From Ipomoea triloba (Eukaryota > Streptophyta > Magnoliopsida > Solanales > Convolvulaceae), in contig NC_044924.1 of NCBI RefSeq assembly GCF_003576645.1, positions 24,642,110 through 24,706,109 on the forward strand: DNA of 64,000 nt, read 5' to 3'. A program made the translations under genes and the position numbers. A model generated the notes under the pieces. That model saw nothing but the letters and a program-made list of their open reading frames with translations. It did not search any database and was not told the origin of the DNA. This document shows positions 24,601 to 37,832 of this stretch, piece by piece (within the stretch, counting starts at the first letter, position 1; each line of letters opens with the position of its first letter).

Positions 24601-27600
24601 ATAGAGGAAACCCTAATGGGCTTATCTATAAACGGGCTTTAGGGTTTAACACTCCCCCTCAAGCTGGAGAGTATAGATCATATGCTCCAAGCTTGTTACA
24701 AATATGCCCAACTCTAGGAGCCCTAAGAGACTTTGTTAAGATATCAGCCAACTGATCTGCAGAGTTGACAAAGCTAGTCTTGATACTCCCAGACACAATT
24801 TTCTCCCTGATAAAGTGGCAGTCAACTTCAATATGTTTGGTCCTCTCATGAAAGACAGGATTTAAGGCAATATGAAGAGCTGCTTGGTTGTCACCTATTA
24901 ATGTCATTTGAGCTACTTGACCACACTGTAACTCTTGAAGTAAATGCTTCAGCCATATCAACTCACACGTGACAAGAGCCATAGCACGGTATTCAGCTTC
25001 AGCACTGGATCTAGCAACAACATCTTGTTTCTTACTCTTCCAAGATATAAGATTACCACCAATGAGTACACAGTAACCTGAGGTAGATCGTCTGTCAAAA
25101 GGACAACCAACCCAATTTGCATCAGAATATCCCACAACTTGAGCATGTCCTCTATCTTCATACAGTAAACCTTGTCCTGGGGCTCTTTTGATGTACCTCA
25201 GAACCCGAACAGCAGCATCCCAATGAGTATCACAAGGACTTTCAAGGAACTGGCTTAATACACTGACTGCAAAGGAAATATCTGGTCGAGTGATTGTGAG
25301 ATAATTCAATTTCCCGATTAGTCTCCTGTATCTCTCTCGGTTAGACAATGGCTCCCCCTGTCCTGGTAGAAGTTTAACATTTGGATCCATTGGATTATCC
25401 ACAGGTCTACAATCCAATAAACCAGTTTCTTCTAGAATATCCAAAGCATACTTCCTTTGAGAGATAACTATATCACTGTGAGACTGAGCTACTTCAATAC
25501 CAAGAAAATATTTCAGCTTGCCCAAATCCTTAGTTTGGAATCGACTGAAGAGATACTCTTTCAGCTTGGATATGCCTTCTTGATTGTTCAAAGGTTTTTA
25601 GGAGAATACCTTGACTGGCAGCTCTATGTCTCACACAGTTTTGAGGAGAGTACACCATCCTATATATATGACTTTGGAGGACATTCTGTATGGTAACCTC
25701 AAAACCCTAGTTTCCAACTTTCCTAATATATAGGATACCATATGTGATGAACATACCTTATAACACTCCCCCTCAAGTTGGAGCAAAGATATTAATCATG
25801 CCCAACTTGTTACACAGATAACTAACTCGTGTCCCAGTTAGGGCCTTCGTGAATAAATCCCCGAGTTGTTCTCCAGTCTTTACAAATCCAGTGGAAATTA
25901 ACCCTTGTTGTATCTTCTCACGAACAAAATGACAGTCAATCTCTATATGCTTCGTTCGTTCATGAAACACTGGGTTTGATGCAATATGCAGAGCAGCTTG
26001 GTTATCACACCATACTTTTGTAGGGATTGGAGCTTTAAAACCAGCCTCACTCAGAAGGTTGTTTATCCACATCACTTCACATGTTGATTGTGCCATTGCC
26101 CTATATTCAGACTCTGCACTCGAACGAGAAACCACATTTTGTTTCTTACTTTTCCACGAAACCAAATTACCTCCAAAGAAATCACAATATCCAGTTGTTG
26201 ATCTACGATCCTCTTTGGATCCTGCCTAATCAGCATCAGTAAAACACTCGATCTTAGTGTGCCCATGATTTTTATACAAAATTCCATGTCCTGGAGCTCC
26301 CTTCAAATAACTCAAGATGTGTTCTACAGCTGCCCAATGCTCAACAGTTGGAGATGCCATATATTGGCTCAAAACACTCACTGGATATGCAATATCTGGA
26401 CGAGTTACTGTCAAGTAGTTCAACTTCCCAACTAATCTCCTATACCTCTCAGGATCTTCAAACAACTCCCCCTCCTTTGACAATTGCATGTTTGGTATCA
26501 TAGGAGTATTGCATGGTTTAGACCCTAGTTTTCCTGTTTCAGACAGTAAGTCAAGTACATATTTTCGTTGAGACAGTAATATACCTGTTTTATTCCTCAT
26601 GACTTCAATACCCAGGAAGTACTTTAGTGGTCCCAAATCCTTTGTCTGAAATTGACTATGAAGGAATGACTTAAGAGATGAAATTCCTTCAGTGTCACTC
26701 CCTGTAATGACAATGTCATCCACATAGACCACTAACCAAATTATGCCTGTATTGGACCACTTGTAGAACATTGAGTGATCCGATTTACTTTTCATCATCC
26801 CAAAGCTCTCCACTGCTTGACTAAACTTTCCAAACCATGCTCGCGGGCTTTGTTTCAGTCCATACAATGATCTTCGAAGTCGGCATACTTTCCCAGACTC
26901 CCCCTGAGCAACAAACCCAGGAGGTTGCTCCATGTACACTTCTTCATGAAGATCCCCATGCAAAAAGGCATTCTTGATATCAAGCTGATGTAGTGGCCAA
27001 TCTTTAATGGCTGCCATTGAAATGAGTAACCTGACAGAAGTAAAAGCTTAGCCACAGGAGAAAAAGTGTCAGAATAATCAACCCCATAGGTTTGGGCATA
27101 TCCTTTAGCCACAAGACGGGCTTTCAATCTAGCAACAGACCCATCAGAATTTACCTTGACAGTAAACACCCACTTACAACCAATAGGCCTCTTACCTGCA
27201 GGCATGGCAACCAACTCTCAAGTATCATTGTGATCCAAAGCATTCATCTCTTCAATCATAGCAGTTCGCCACCCAGGATGAGACAAGGCTTCCTTAATAG
27301 TTTTAGGAATGGACACGGAATCAAGGGAAGCAACAAAAGAACAGGAGACAGAGGACAGCTGAGCATATGATGCAAAAGAGGATATAGGATAAGTGGACAG
27401 CTGAGCATATGATGCAAAAGAGGATATAGGATAAGTGCAACTGCGAGCATATGATGCAAAAGAGGATATAGGATAAGTGCAACTGCGTTTACCTTTTCGA
27501 ACAGAGGATATAGGATAAGTGCAACTGCGTTTACCTTTTCGAACAGCAATAGGAAGGGTATCATTCAACACTGGATCAACTGACTTAGAGGTGGTAAGGG

Positions 27601-30600
27601 TATCATTCAACACTGGATCAACTGACTTAGAGGTGGTTTCAGGGATCGGAGTAGGTAGATCAACTGACTTAGAGGTGGTTTCAGGGATCGGAGTAGGTAT
27701 CGAGGCAGGAAGAGGAGCTTGAGGCAAAGCAGGAACGGGAGCAGCAGGCCGAGGCCGACGAGAATAGACTTGTAAAACTGGAGGAGTAGGAACAGGCATA
27801 GGGACAGATGTCGTGACTGTATACATCAAGATGTCATCCCCCTCATCCTCCCTCGTGACTGTATACATCAAGATGTCATCCCCCTCATCCTCCCCCGTGA
27901 CTGTATACATCAAGATGTCATCCCCCTCATCCTCCCCCTGACCAATGGCATCCGGAATGTCATCCCCCTCATCCTCCCCCTGACCAATGGCATCCGGAAA
28001 AGAAGGAAAGAAAGGAACATCCTCGTGAAAAGTGACATCAATAGAAACAAGGTACCTGCCAAGCTCTGGAGAGTAACACCTGTACCCCTTTTGCACACGA
28101 GAATAACCAAGAAACACACACTTCAAAGGCTTTGGATCAAGCTTGGTGAGGTTAGGACGGACATCTCGAACAAAACATACACAACCATATATACGGGGGT
28201 CAAGATGAAACAAAGGTTGTGATGGACATAGAATATTATACGGAGTTTTCCCATCCAAAACCACAGAGGGCATGCGATTGATTAAGAAACAGGCAGTGGA
28301 AACGGCATCAGCCCAAAACTGCTTAGGAACCCCCCTTTGAAACAATAAGGCCCTTGCAGTTTCAAGCAAATGCCGATTCTTGCGCTCAGCTACCCCATTT
28401 TGGGAAGGTGTGTCAACACAAGAAGATTGATGCAACATACCCATGCCATGCATATAAGAGGAAAAGGGGTACGAGAAATACTCTTTAGCATTGTCACTGC
28501 GTAATATTTTGACATGAACACCAAATTGAGTTTTAATTTCAGCACAGAATCCACGAAACACATCAAACAATTCAGAACGAGATTTCATTAAATATAACCA
28601 TGTCATTCGAGAGAAATCATCAACAAAGGTAACAAAATACTTATAGCCAAGTTTAGAAGTCACAGAACACGGACCCCAAACATCTGAATGTACTAACTCA
28701 AACAAAGTAGACACACGTATGCTAACTCTAGGACTCAAATGCACACGACGGTGCTTAGAAAACTCACACGACTCACAATGTAAAAACGGTAAACTATGAA
28801 ACTGTGGACACAATTTCTTCAACAACGGGAGGGAAGGATGCCCCAAACGACAATGAGCATCTACCGGAGTGACAGCACCCGAACAAGCAACCAACTTTGA
28901 CTTCTTGGTGTCAAGAATGTAAAGACCCCCAGACTCACGCCCCTCACCAATAACCCTCTTCGTCATAAGATCCTGAAACAGACAATGATCAGGGAAGAAC
29001 GTAACAGAACAGTTTAAAGCACGGGTAAGCTGGCTGACCGAAATCAAATTGTTCAAAGGTTTTTAGGAGAATACCTTGACTGGCAGCACTATGTCTCACA
29101 CAGTTTTGAGGAGAGTACACCATCCTATATATATGACTTTGGAGGACATTCTGTATGGTAACCTCAAAACCCTAGTTTCCAACTTTCCTAATATATAGGA
29201 TACCATATGTGATGAACATACCTTATAACATTGATCACTTTCTGTAATAACAATGTCATCTACATACACAACAAGATATATGCATTTCCCACTAGAATGG
29301 CGATAGAACACAGAATGATCAACTTCACTTCGAACCATACCAAACTCACACACCACTGAGCTAAATCTCCCAAACCAAGCTCGTGGAGATTACAAAGAGC
29401 GACGAAGCTTACAAACCAAGCCAGAAGACTCCCCCTGAGCAACAAACCCAGGTGGTTGCTCCATATAAACTTCCTCTTTAAGATCGCTATGGAGGAAAGC
29501 ATTCTTGATATCCAACTGGTGTAGGTCCCAATGATTAATGGCAGCCAAAGACAATAACAAGCGGACTGATGCAATCTTAGCTACAGGAGAAAAAGTATCA
29601 GTATAATCCAAACCAAAGATCTGGGTGTAGCCTTTAGCCACCAGCCTTGCTTTAAGGCGATCAATCTTACCATCAGGGCCCACCTTCACAGTATAAATCC
29701 ATCGACATCCAACAACAGTCTTACCATCAGGGAGAGGTACCAACTCCCAAGTGCCACTGGATTGAAGAGCCTCCATTTCTGTCAACATGGCTTGGCACCA
29801 ACCTGGATCTGAGAGAGCCTCACTAGTAGTCTTGGGTATAGGCACAGAAGACAGATGAGACAGGAAGGCATAGTATGGGGAAGACACACGATGATAGCTC
29901 AAGAAGGTATATATGGTATGGGGATTACGAGTAGAATGTGTACCTCTACGAAGATCAGTAGGTGCCTCAGTGGGATCAGTGACAGATTCCAGTGGAATTG
30001 GTAGAACCGCAGCAGGAGGATCAGATTGTTTGGGTGAGTCAACAGGAGTCTCAGCAGGTGTATTGCGAGGACGGCGATGATAAACCTGAAGTGGGGGGGT
30101 TAGGAGCAGCTGGAGGATCAGGTGGAGGACATTGGGCAGCTGGAGAATCAGGTGGAGGACCAAGGTAAGGAATATGAAGGACTTCTCGACCGGTGTCTTT
30201 TGGAGAAGGCTGGAAGAAAGGGGATGACTCAATGAAGGTGACATCAGCAGACACAAAGTGCTTGTTGAGTGACGGAGAATAACACCTATAACCCTTTTGT
30301 AGCCTGGAATAGCCCAAAAACACACACTTAACGGCTTTAGGATCCATCTTTGACCGCCCTGGTGTAATGTTATGGACAAAACAAACACACCCAAAAACCC
30401 GAGGAGGAAGAGGGAAAAGATTAACAGAAGGATATACAATAGAGTATGGGGTAAGGTTGTTTAAAACAGAGGATGGCATGCGATTGATCAAATAACATGC
30501 AGTAAGGATAGCATCAGCCCAAAAATGAGAGGGAACATGATAATGCAATATCATAGTTCGAGCAATTTCTACCAGATGCCTATTTTTTCTCTCAGCAACC

Positions 30601-33600
30601 CCGTTTTGCTGAGGTGTGTAAGCACAGGACTTTTGGTGTAACATACCCCGAGATTGCATAAAGGTTTGGAAAGGAGCAGATAAATACTCTTTGGCATTGT
30701 CACTACGTAAAACACGGATGGGAGTACCAAATTGGGTTTGTATTTCATTGCAGAAATTCTGAAAGATTTTAAACAACTCAGAACGATTTTTCATTAGAAA
30801 AACCCAAGTACAACATGAATAATCATCAATAAAGGTTACAAAATAATGGAAACCTAAGGTAGAATTGACTCGATAAGGACCCCAAATATCTGTATGCACT
30901 AAATCAAAGATGGACACAGCCCGATTATTGACTCTTCTTGGAAAAGACTTACGGGATTGCTTTCCAAGATGACACGACTCGCAATCTAAAGACTCAACAG
31001 AGATACCCGGAACCATCCGTTGAAGTTTGGATGGGCTAGGATGACCAAGACGACTATGGATAAGCAAAGGTGGATCTGTGGATGCACTGGCAGCAACACC
31101 CCCTCTCATGTAGTAAAGACCCTGTGACTCGAGCCCTGTGCCAATCACCTTCCCCGTACTGCGATCCTGCACAATAACCGAATCAGCACAAAAGGTTATA
31201 GAGCAGTTATGGGTACGGGTGATTTTACTCACAGAAATAAGGTTGAAAGGACTATTGGGCACATATAACACAGACTCTAAAGGGAAAGAGGGAATGGGTG
31301 AAGCCTGGCCAACACCAATAGCTGGAGTTTGGTGACCATTTGCTAAAGTAATCATGGGTAAAGTTTTAGAATGAGAAAAATTAGACATAAGCGAGACATT
31401 ACCAGAAATATGATCTGAGGCACCTGAATCCAGTATCCAAGTATTAGGAGTACTGGAATGAGAGAGACAAACGAGAGAGGAGGTACCAGTTTGTTAGAAA
31501 AGAAGTGAATTTCTTAAAAAAGGAAAATAATACAAGAAGGATTTCTTCATTATTTGGGACCTTGATAAGATATGTAAGAATCATGAAGTCTTATCTAAAA
31601 TATAATACAATGAATTATACACTGAGGAGATCTCATCAGGTACATGGAATAGAATAAAGTTAGAGCCAAAGCTCATCATTTTTTAGGGATATTAGCATGA
31701 ACTATTGCCTGTAAAAAGACTTATTCCTTTAAAACAAATTTGAATTTGAAATGCAAGTCTATCCTTTGAGTGATCTATGGCTGTATATTTTGTTGATATA
31801 CCATACAATACTTTCAACTAAAAAATAACATAAGATTGCTAAAGGAGTACATCTTCAACCCTTTTATCTTCTTTTATATGACAATCTTTGACTTTTAGTG
31901 ATTAAGAACTCATTTAAGTCGGGATATATACATGGTTCACCATGATAACAAAACTGGCTCCTGGGAAAAATATAATGCTCACAAAAACTGTGTAAAAAAT
32001 AGTGATATGGTAGTTATTCCTTTTTATGCACATATTGGCTCACTTTATAAAATGTCTTTGTTATCCAGTCTACTTGTAGGAACTAGGTAGTTGATGTAGA
32101 TCAACTTATTTTACTTGTGTGGCTTATGGATTTCATCTAAACTGGACTTTCAACTTCTGTTATGTTTTTGTTCTTTTGGTGTCATGTAGGTGCCTGAAGA
32201 GAAACGTCTCTTTGTTCTTGAGATTGGGACGGAAGAGTTGCCTCCTATTGATGTAGTGAATGCATGCAAGCAAGTATATATCATTCCTTTTGTAGTGGAT
32301 TCTTTCCATATGCAAGCATAATTTCTCTAGCCTGTTCCCTTTCTATATCTTTTCTTGCTGTTTCTTCAACTTTCTTTTGTGTCAGAGGCATCAGACTATG
32401 GATTACTGTATTATATGAACTTTTGTTTTCTAACATTTCATTTCATTTCTTATTTCTCTCTTCTTTTGTCTGTATGGCTACTTTTTAAGATTATACTTAT
32501 GCTATGTGGTTGTCATTGCAGCTCAAAGATCTAATTTTTCAGTTACTAGACAAACATAGATTGGCTCATGGAGAAGTCCAAACATATGGCACACCACGTA
32601 GACTTGTGGTATATCCCCCTTGGTGGTTATACAGTATTCTCACTTTCTTTATCTATACTCGGGAAAAAAAAATATTTTATTTAAAAAAAAAACAAAAAGG
32701 AATATTCTCAAATTCATGCCAAAATTGGGACAATTGGCATTCACATAAAGTTGAAATGTGTGTTTTGTTGTTATCTATCCTAAATTTCAACTTAGAGACT
32801 TGTGGGGCTAAAAAGTTGCCCCAACATCAAGAGTACAAACACTTCATGAACAATACTTTTCAGACTTGTAAGTATAAAATGAAAGATATTAAAGAATGAC
32901 AATTATGTATCACTCTTAGGATTCCACACCTGTTCATCCACTCTAAAATGAGTGTTTTTCTTTTCATGTACTATGCTCATGGAGACTGTTTTAGATTGAA
33001 ATTGATGTGTTGCCCTTTATAGGTTCATGTTCAAAACTTAAGTTCTAAGCAGGAGGAGGTTGAGATTGAGGTCCGAGGGCCTCCAGTTTCCAAAGCATTT
33101 GATAACCAGGGAAATCCTACAAAGGTGAAGCCGCTCTAAAGTTTGTTACCTAGTTTTTATGCTTGGTTTCTCTTGGTGAAACTGGGATGGTTTACTTGCT
33201 GTCCACTTTAATTTATTTGCCTATGGGATGTGGGAATTTGACATCCATAATATGAACGGTGGGTTTATTTTACTGAGCATGATTGTAAAGGCTGCCTCTC
33301 CTAGACTATCATATCTCTGTGTTTTGCATTTAGCCAATTCCCATTATTACACGGCTAACTGGTTTCTGTTGATGCATGTACTTACGATGAAGTGTATTTA
33401 CCGATTTTAACACCAATATATATTTGTTCCCTGCTTTTTACTGTCAATGTACTGTGCTTTTCAAGTTGCAAAGGATTTAATTTTGGTCTCTAAATGGATT
33501 TGTTAAATGAATGAATTTGGCTCAGTACTTATCTTAATTGTAATGTTTGTTAACGTTAAGGTTCTTGATAGGCTGCAGAAGGTTTTTGCCGCAAGAATAA

Positions 33601-36600
33601 TGTCCCCATACACTCTATGTACAAACGAGCTGAAGGTATATTTAGCAGATTCATACATTTTTTCCCTGTCTCCCTTCTTTTAAATTTAATTTTCTTTTCA
33701 TCTTTTAGTGATAAAAAAATTACCATGTAGATGTTACATGAATACGAAATGCAAGTCATTTATGATGTCTAGGATGTGTTTCTGTGGCTGTATTGGGGAT
33801 ATGCAAAGTAGGGACTGAAAAAGCTAAGAACATGATTTTCTCCCTGTCAACAAATTTCTCCCTTGTTGTTTTATAGGAGGAAAGAGAGTGTTTGTGCTCC
33901 TCTATTATCTTCCTCTCAATCATGCACACCCCTAGTTTGTACTAGGAAATCAAGATGCATAGAATGTTTATTATTCATTTACATTTATCTGCTGTATCTG
34001 ACATATTTGCTAATATTGGCATATCATTAAATTATCTTACTATTGGAGTTATAAATGTTACAATGGATTTTCCATTTCCATGTCCATTTCTCTAAGTTGG
34101 TAGGTCTTCTGCAGTGTTTACTCTGTCCTCAGTACTTATTTTTACTCCACCTTGATGAGGTGGCTTAATTCATTTTTTCCCATCATTGCAGGTAAAACAG
34201 AGTATGTCTATGTTCGTATAGTGGAGCCTGCACGGCTTGCTCTAGAGGTACATTCTACTATTAGTTCCTTTTGTGAATGTTATAGTGGAGAAAAGGATCC
34301 CTCTTAATGACAATCCTGGGCCCAAGGCCCCAAGCATGTGTTAAATTGTGCACATCAAAGTTTTTGCTAAGGTTCATTAATTCATTTAAAAATATGTTGT
34401 ATGAATGTCTATTTTCCACTGTCTCCTAATACCTTAAATTGATCATAACACTTTAAATAGTTCTACAGACGTGTGGGATTGTACAACTGATCTTCACTTG
34501 TAATCTTTGTAGCAAAACATGTTCTTTCTACTGATCCAACTGTAGTATGCTTTTTATTTCAAGTTTCTCATTTTAATTTTGACACTACAACTGTGAAGTA
34601 TACTGGAAAATTTTGCTTAAACACGTCAATATTTTTGCAACTGAAACCAATATATATCCTCTACATAATATAATGCTAATTATTTAAGGTTGAGTGGGAC
34701 AGATTACTATACTAGTATAATTTGTGGGGTACAAAAATTTTTCAACAACAAAATTTAATTTTTCAATGTTGAGTGGGGACACTAAGAATCAAATAGATCT
34801 ACCCTTATATATGTGTAAATATTTATTTTTATTTCTTCTTGTCTCCAATTGACACTTTAATGCTTTATGTTATTTTGAACAGGTTTTATCTGAAGAGCTA
34901 CCTGGGGCAATAGCCAAGATATCATTTCCCAAATCGATGCGTTGGAACTCTGATGTACGAACCACCATGCTTGCATAGACTTCTTGTACTCAGTTTTCTG
35001 TTTCTCAGAATTGTCTTTGTACTGAAACTTTTCTTTTAAAATAGTGGTGGGGTTGGGTGAACCTCCAAACAATATCAAGAGATTTTACTTTGGCTTTCTT
35101 TTTTCTTTTTAAATAAATTTTCATGCCTGACACTAACAGTTTTTATTTTTTTATTTTATTTTATTTTTTATTTTTTTTATTTATCTATTAGTTGGTCTTT
35201 TTCACAGCCACTTTTAAATTGTTGACTTGAATCAGTTTGGCCCATTTCTTACACAAAACTTCACTTTCTGAATTTTTCCAAATTTCTGTTCTATAGGTTC
35301 TCTTCAGCAGACCTGTTCGTTGGATTTTGGCCCTTCATGGAGGTGTTCTAGTTCCCTTTACGTTTGCTGGCGTTGTGAGGCAAGTAAAACGAATACTCTT
35401 CTACATTTTTGGTGAATGCTGGCTATAGGTATTCATGCATGCTTCATCTAGGTTGAATATGATTTCATTATTGTGCCGTGCTTCGTTTGGATCTTAATAA
35501 CGCCATAATTCTAATTGATTTTAAAACATAGGAAATTGATTCAGAAGAATTTTCAGTGAAAGAGACTGATGGGAATTTTGTTAATCTATCTATTTCACAA
35601 GAGCTAATTTGCTTCATATCTCTAGTTATCATACAAAGCTACACTCCTAGTTTTCTATGTTGGCAAAAGCTGTAGGAAACCTTGTTGGTGTTCTACTACA
35701 TGCAAATTAAGACAGCACTGTGGTTCTGGTGCTTTTTTACTGTGTGTTAATTTCTTTACCTTTTCTTTTATTTGTCATAGTGGAAATGTGTCTCATGGTC
35801 TGCGTAATACTGCATCAGCTACTGTAGAGGTATGGTAAAAAATTACAGATATTATCATTTATACCATTAAAGTTTTTCATAGATATTATTTTTCACCATC
35901 TTATCATCTTCTAGTTAGACATAGATACAATACATGCATAAACTGCCTTAATATGAGGACTTATCGTTGTGAGAATTATTTTCTTCTCTTCTCTCTCGCA
36001 CATGCACAAGTACATTTTTGGCTTCCTGAATACACTAAATGTAGTTATCTCTTCTGTTATTAAAAAAACATGTAATTTCTATGTTTATGGTGCTATCTAG
36101 AATTATTTGTTATACTAAGGTTGCAATTTGTTTTATTTTTTATTTTTAATTTCCCCAAAATAATACATAGGATTTATGTTTTTAAAACATATTACAGGTA
36201 GTAGATGCAGAATCTTATGGTGGTGTGATGCAATCTGCTGGAATATTTGTTGATGTTGAGGTAATATAAATTTGTAATGGACTTTTTACCAAGTAATTTT
36301 GCATCATGTGGACGAAAAACTGGAACAATGTGGAAATGTGGTACTCACTGTACCATTTTGCAGCATCGCAAGAAGACAATACTGGAGCAGTCTAATGCTC
36401 TTGCAAGGAGTGTAAGTGGTTGTACTATTATGCAGAATGATTTGCTTGAAGAGGTAATTTATGTGTCCTTCAATCTTCATTTCATTTGTTTCAATCTTCA
36501 GTCAGGATTATAAAAAGCATCTTCCTCTCTGATTAGGTTGTAAATCTTGTTGAGGCACCTGTGCCAGTACTTGGCAAATTTAAGGACTCCTTCTTAGAGC

Positions 36601-37770
36601 TACCTAAAGAACTATTGATAATGGTAAATTTTCATTCAATCCAAGAACTTATTTCTTCATTTTGTCTTGTAAGGTGACCAACTTTTACAAAAAAATGAAT
36701 TTGCTTTATGATGATTTGTTTGGTGTTGTAAAAGAAACCATTCATCTTTTCTCATCACAGTGTTTGCATTTATAACTTGAAACTTTTCTTTGCATTCTGA
36801 GTGGATTTTTCAGTCTATTGGTTGCCATGGAATTGCATAGAACTTGCTAATTTGAAAGTGTACATCTCACTTCATCTCTTTCCATGGAACTAAGCAATTA
36901 TTGTCTAACTCTCTTTACTGTATGACATCTTTGGTGTATAGTAATGACTGAACATCCATCACTAATACAGGTCATGCAGAAGCACCAGAAATACTTTGCA
37001 GTGACTAATGAGAATGGGGATCTGTTGCCTTACTTCATTTCTGTAAGACATTATTTCTGTCCACTCTTGATTCTGACCAATTAATCTTGAAGGATACTGG
37101 TTGTGATTTTAGGTAGCCATTATTGTTGTTATTATTTTAAGGTTGCAAATGGAGGAATTAATGAAACGGTGGTGAGGAAAGGAAATGAAGCTGTACTAAG
37201 GTTATTCCTTTTCTTTCTTACCCTTTTGCTTTGAGTTATCTTGCAAAGGCTTTGCATCTACATGCATATTTGCTATATTCGACTTGGAAAATAATTATTG
37301 GAAAATATGAACTGTATTTTGCACTATGACTGTTTAGTTTGAAATTTCGTACTCTTTATGATTCCTTTTTTTGGTCTAAATTTTTTTGCATATGTCCAGA
37401 GCTCGATTTGAAGATGCAAAGTTTTTCTATGAATTGGACAGAAGTAAAAGGTTTTCTGAATTTCGAACTCAACTGAAAGGGATTCTTTTCCATGTAAGTA
37501 TTGTGTTTTTGACTTTTCATGCGTTTAAGAACTATATAAATAAAGTTTTATGGTAAAAGCATTTACCTATAGAGGTATGTAAATATGATGTTATTGCCTT
37601 TTAACTCCAGGAACTAAATTCCATTCTCTAATTTCCATTTTCCACAAATTTTCTAGTTTTCATTTTCCAATAGAAAATAAAAAAACATGTTCATCTGCAT
37701 TTTTTTTTGGTTTTTTGTTTTTTTTGTTTTTGTTTTTGTTTTCTTTTTGTTTTTGTTTTTTTTTTTTTTT

Positions 37771-37832
<62 letters not shown>

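Larger units (their letters stand above)
25585..29230 (-). mobile_element. Copia element B, nested in Copia A, gag and primer site deleted
   Basis: Two 181-bp LTRs (25585-25765 and 29050-29230; TGTTATAAGG...CTTTGAACA on minus) differ by about one base in the parts compared. TTGAT flanks the element (25580-25584 and 29231-29235). Directly inside the 5' LTR the reading starts in the gag-pre-integrase zone ([14 protein letters not shown]), so primer site, gag and protease are missing, presumably deleted after insertion. Integrase, RT and RNase H follow. The near-identical LTRs point to a recent insertion. Confidence 0.9.
23093..31490. mobile_element. Copia element A with internal inversion, split by Copia element B
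   Basis: A 127-bp LTR (23093-23219, plus), primer site and gag read on the plus strand. The rest, protease to RNase H plus a second LTR copy (24528-24651), reads on the minus strand between 31490 and 24528. Removing the nested element 25585-29230 leaves about 4.75 kb, a normal full Copia length, and the two LTRs differ by one 4-bp indel apart from the last seven bases missing from the minus copy. This is best explained by one element whose segment from the gag/protease border to the 3' LTR has inverted; two head-to-head truncated copies are the alternative. TTTGTTA occurs at both outer borders (23091-23097 and 31490-31496). Confidence 0.78.
21652..32189 (+). other. Intron 12 of the EDD1-like gene (10.5 kb), transposon-filled
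   Basis: The donor after GGACAG is GTTTGC at 21652 and the acceptor is GTCATGTAG at 32189. It lies between the last alpha-half exon and the first beta-half exon. It contains the solo LTR at 22734-22995, the rearranged Copia element 23093-31490 and a nested Copia element. A partly duplicated block of about 190 bp (CACAAGGTATAAG at about 22592 and 23008) surrounds the solo LTR. The remainder (21652-22540, 31497-32189) is AT-rich without features. Confidence 0.9.
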
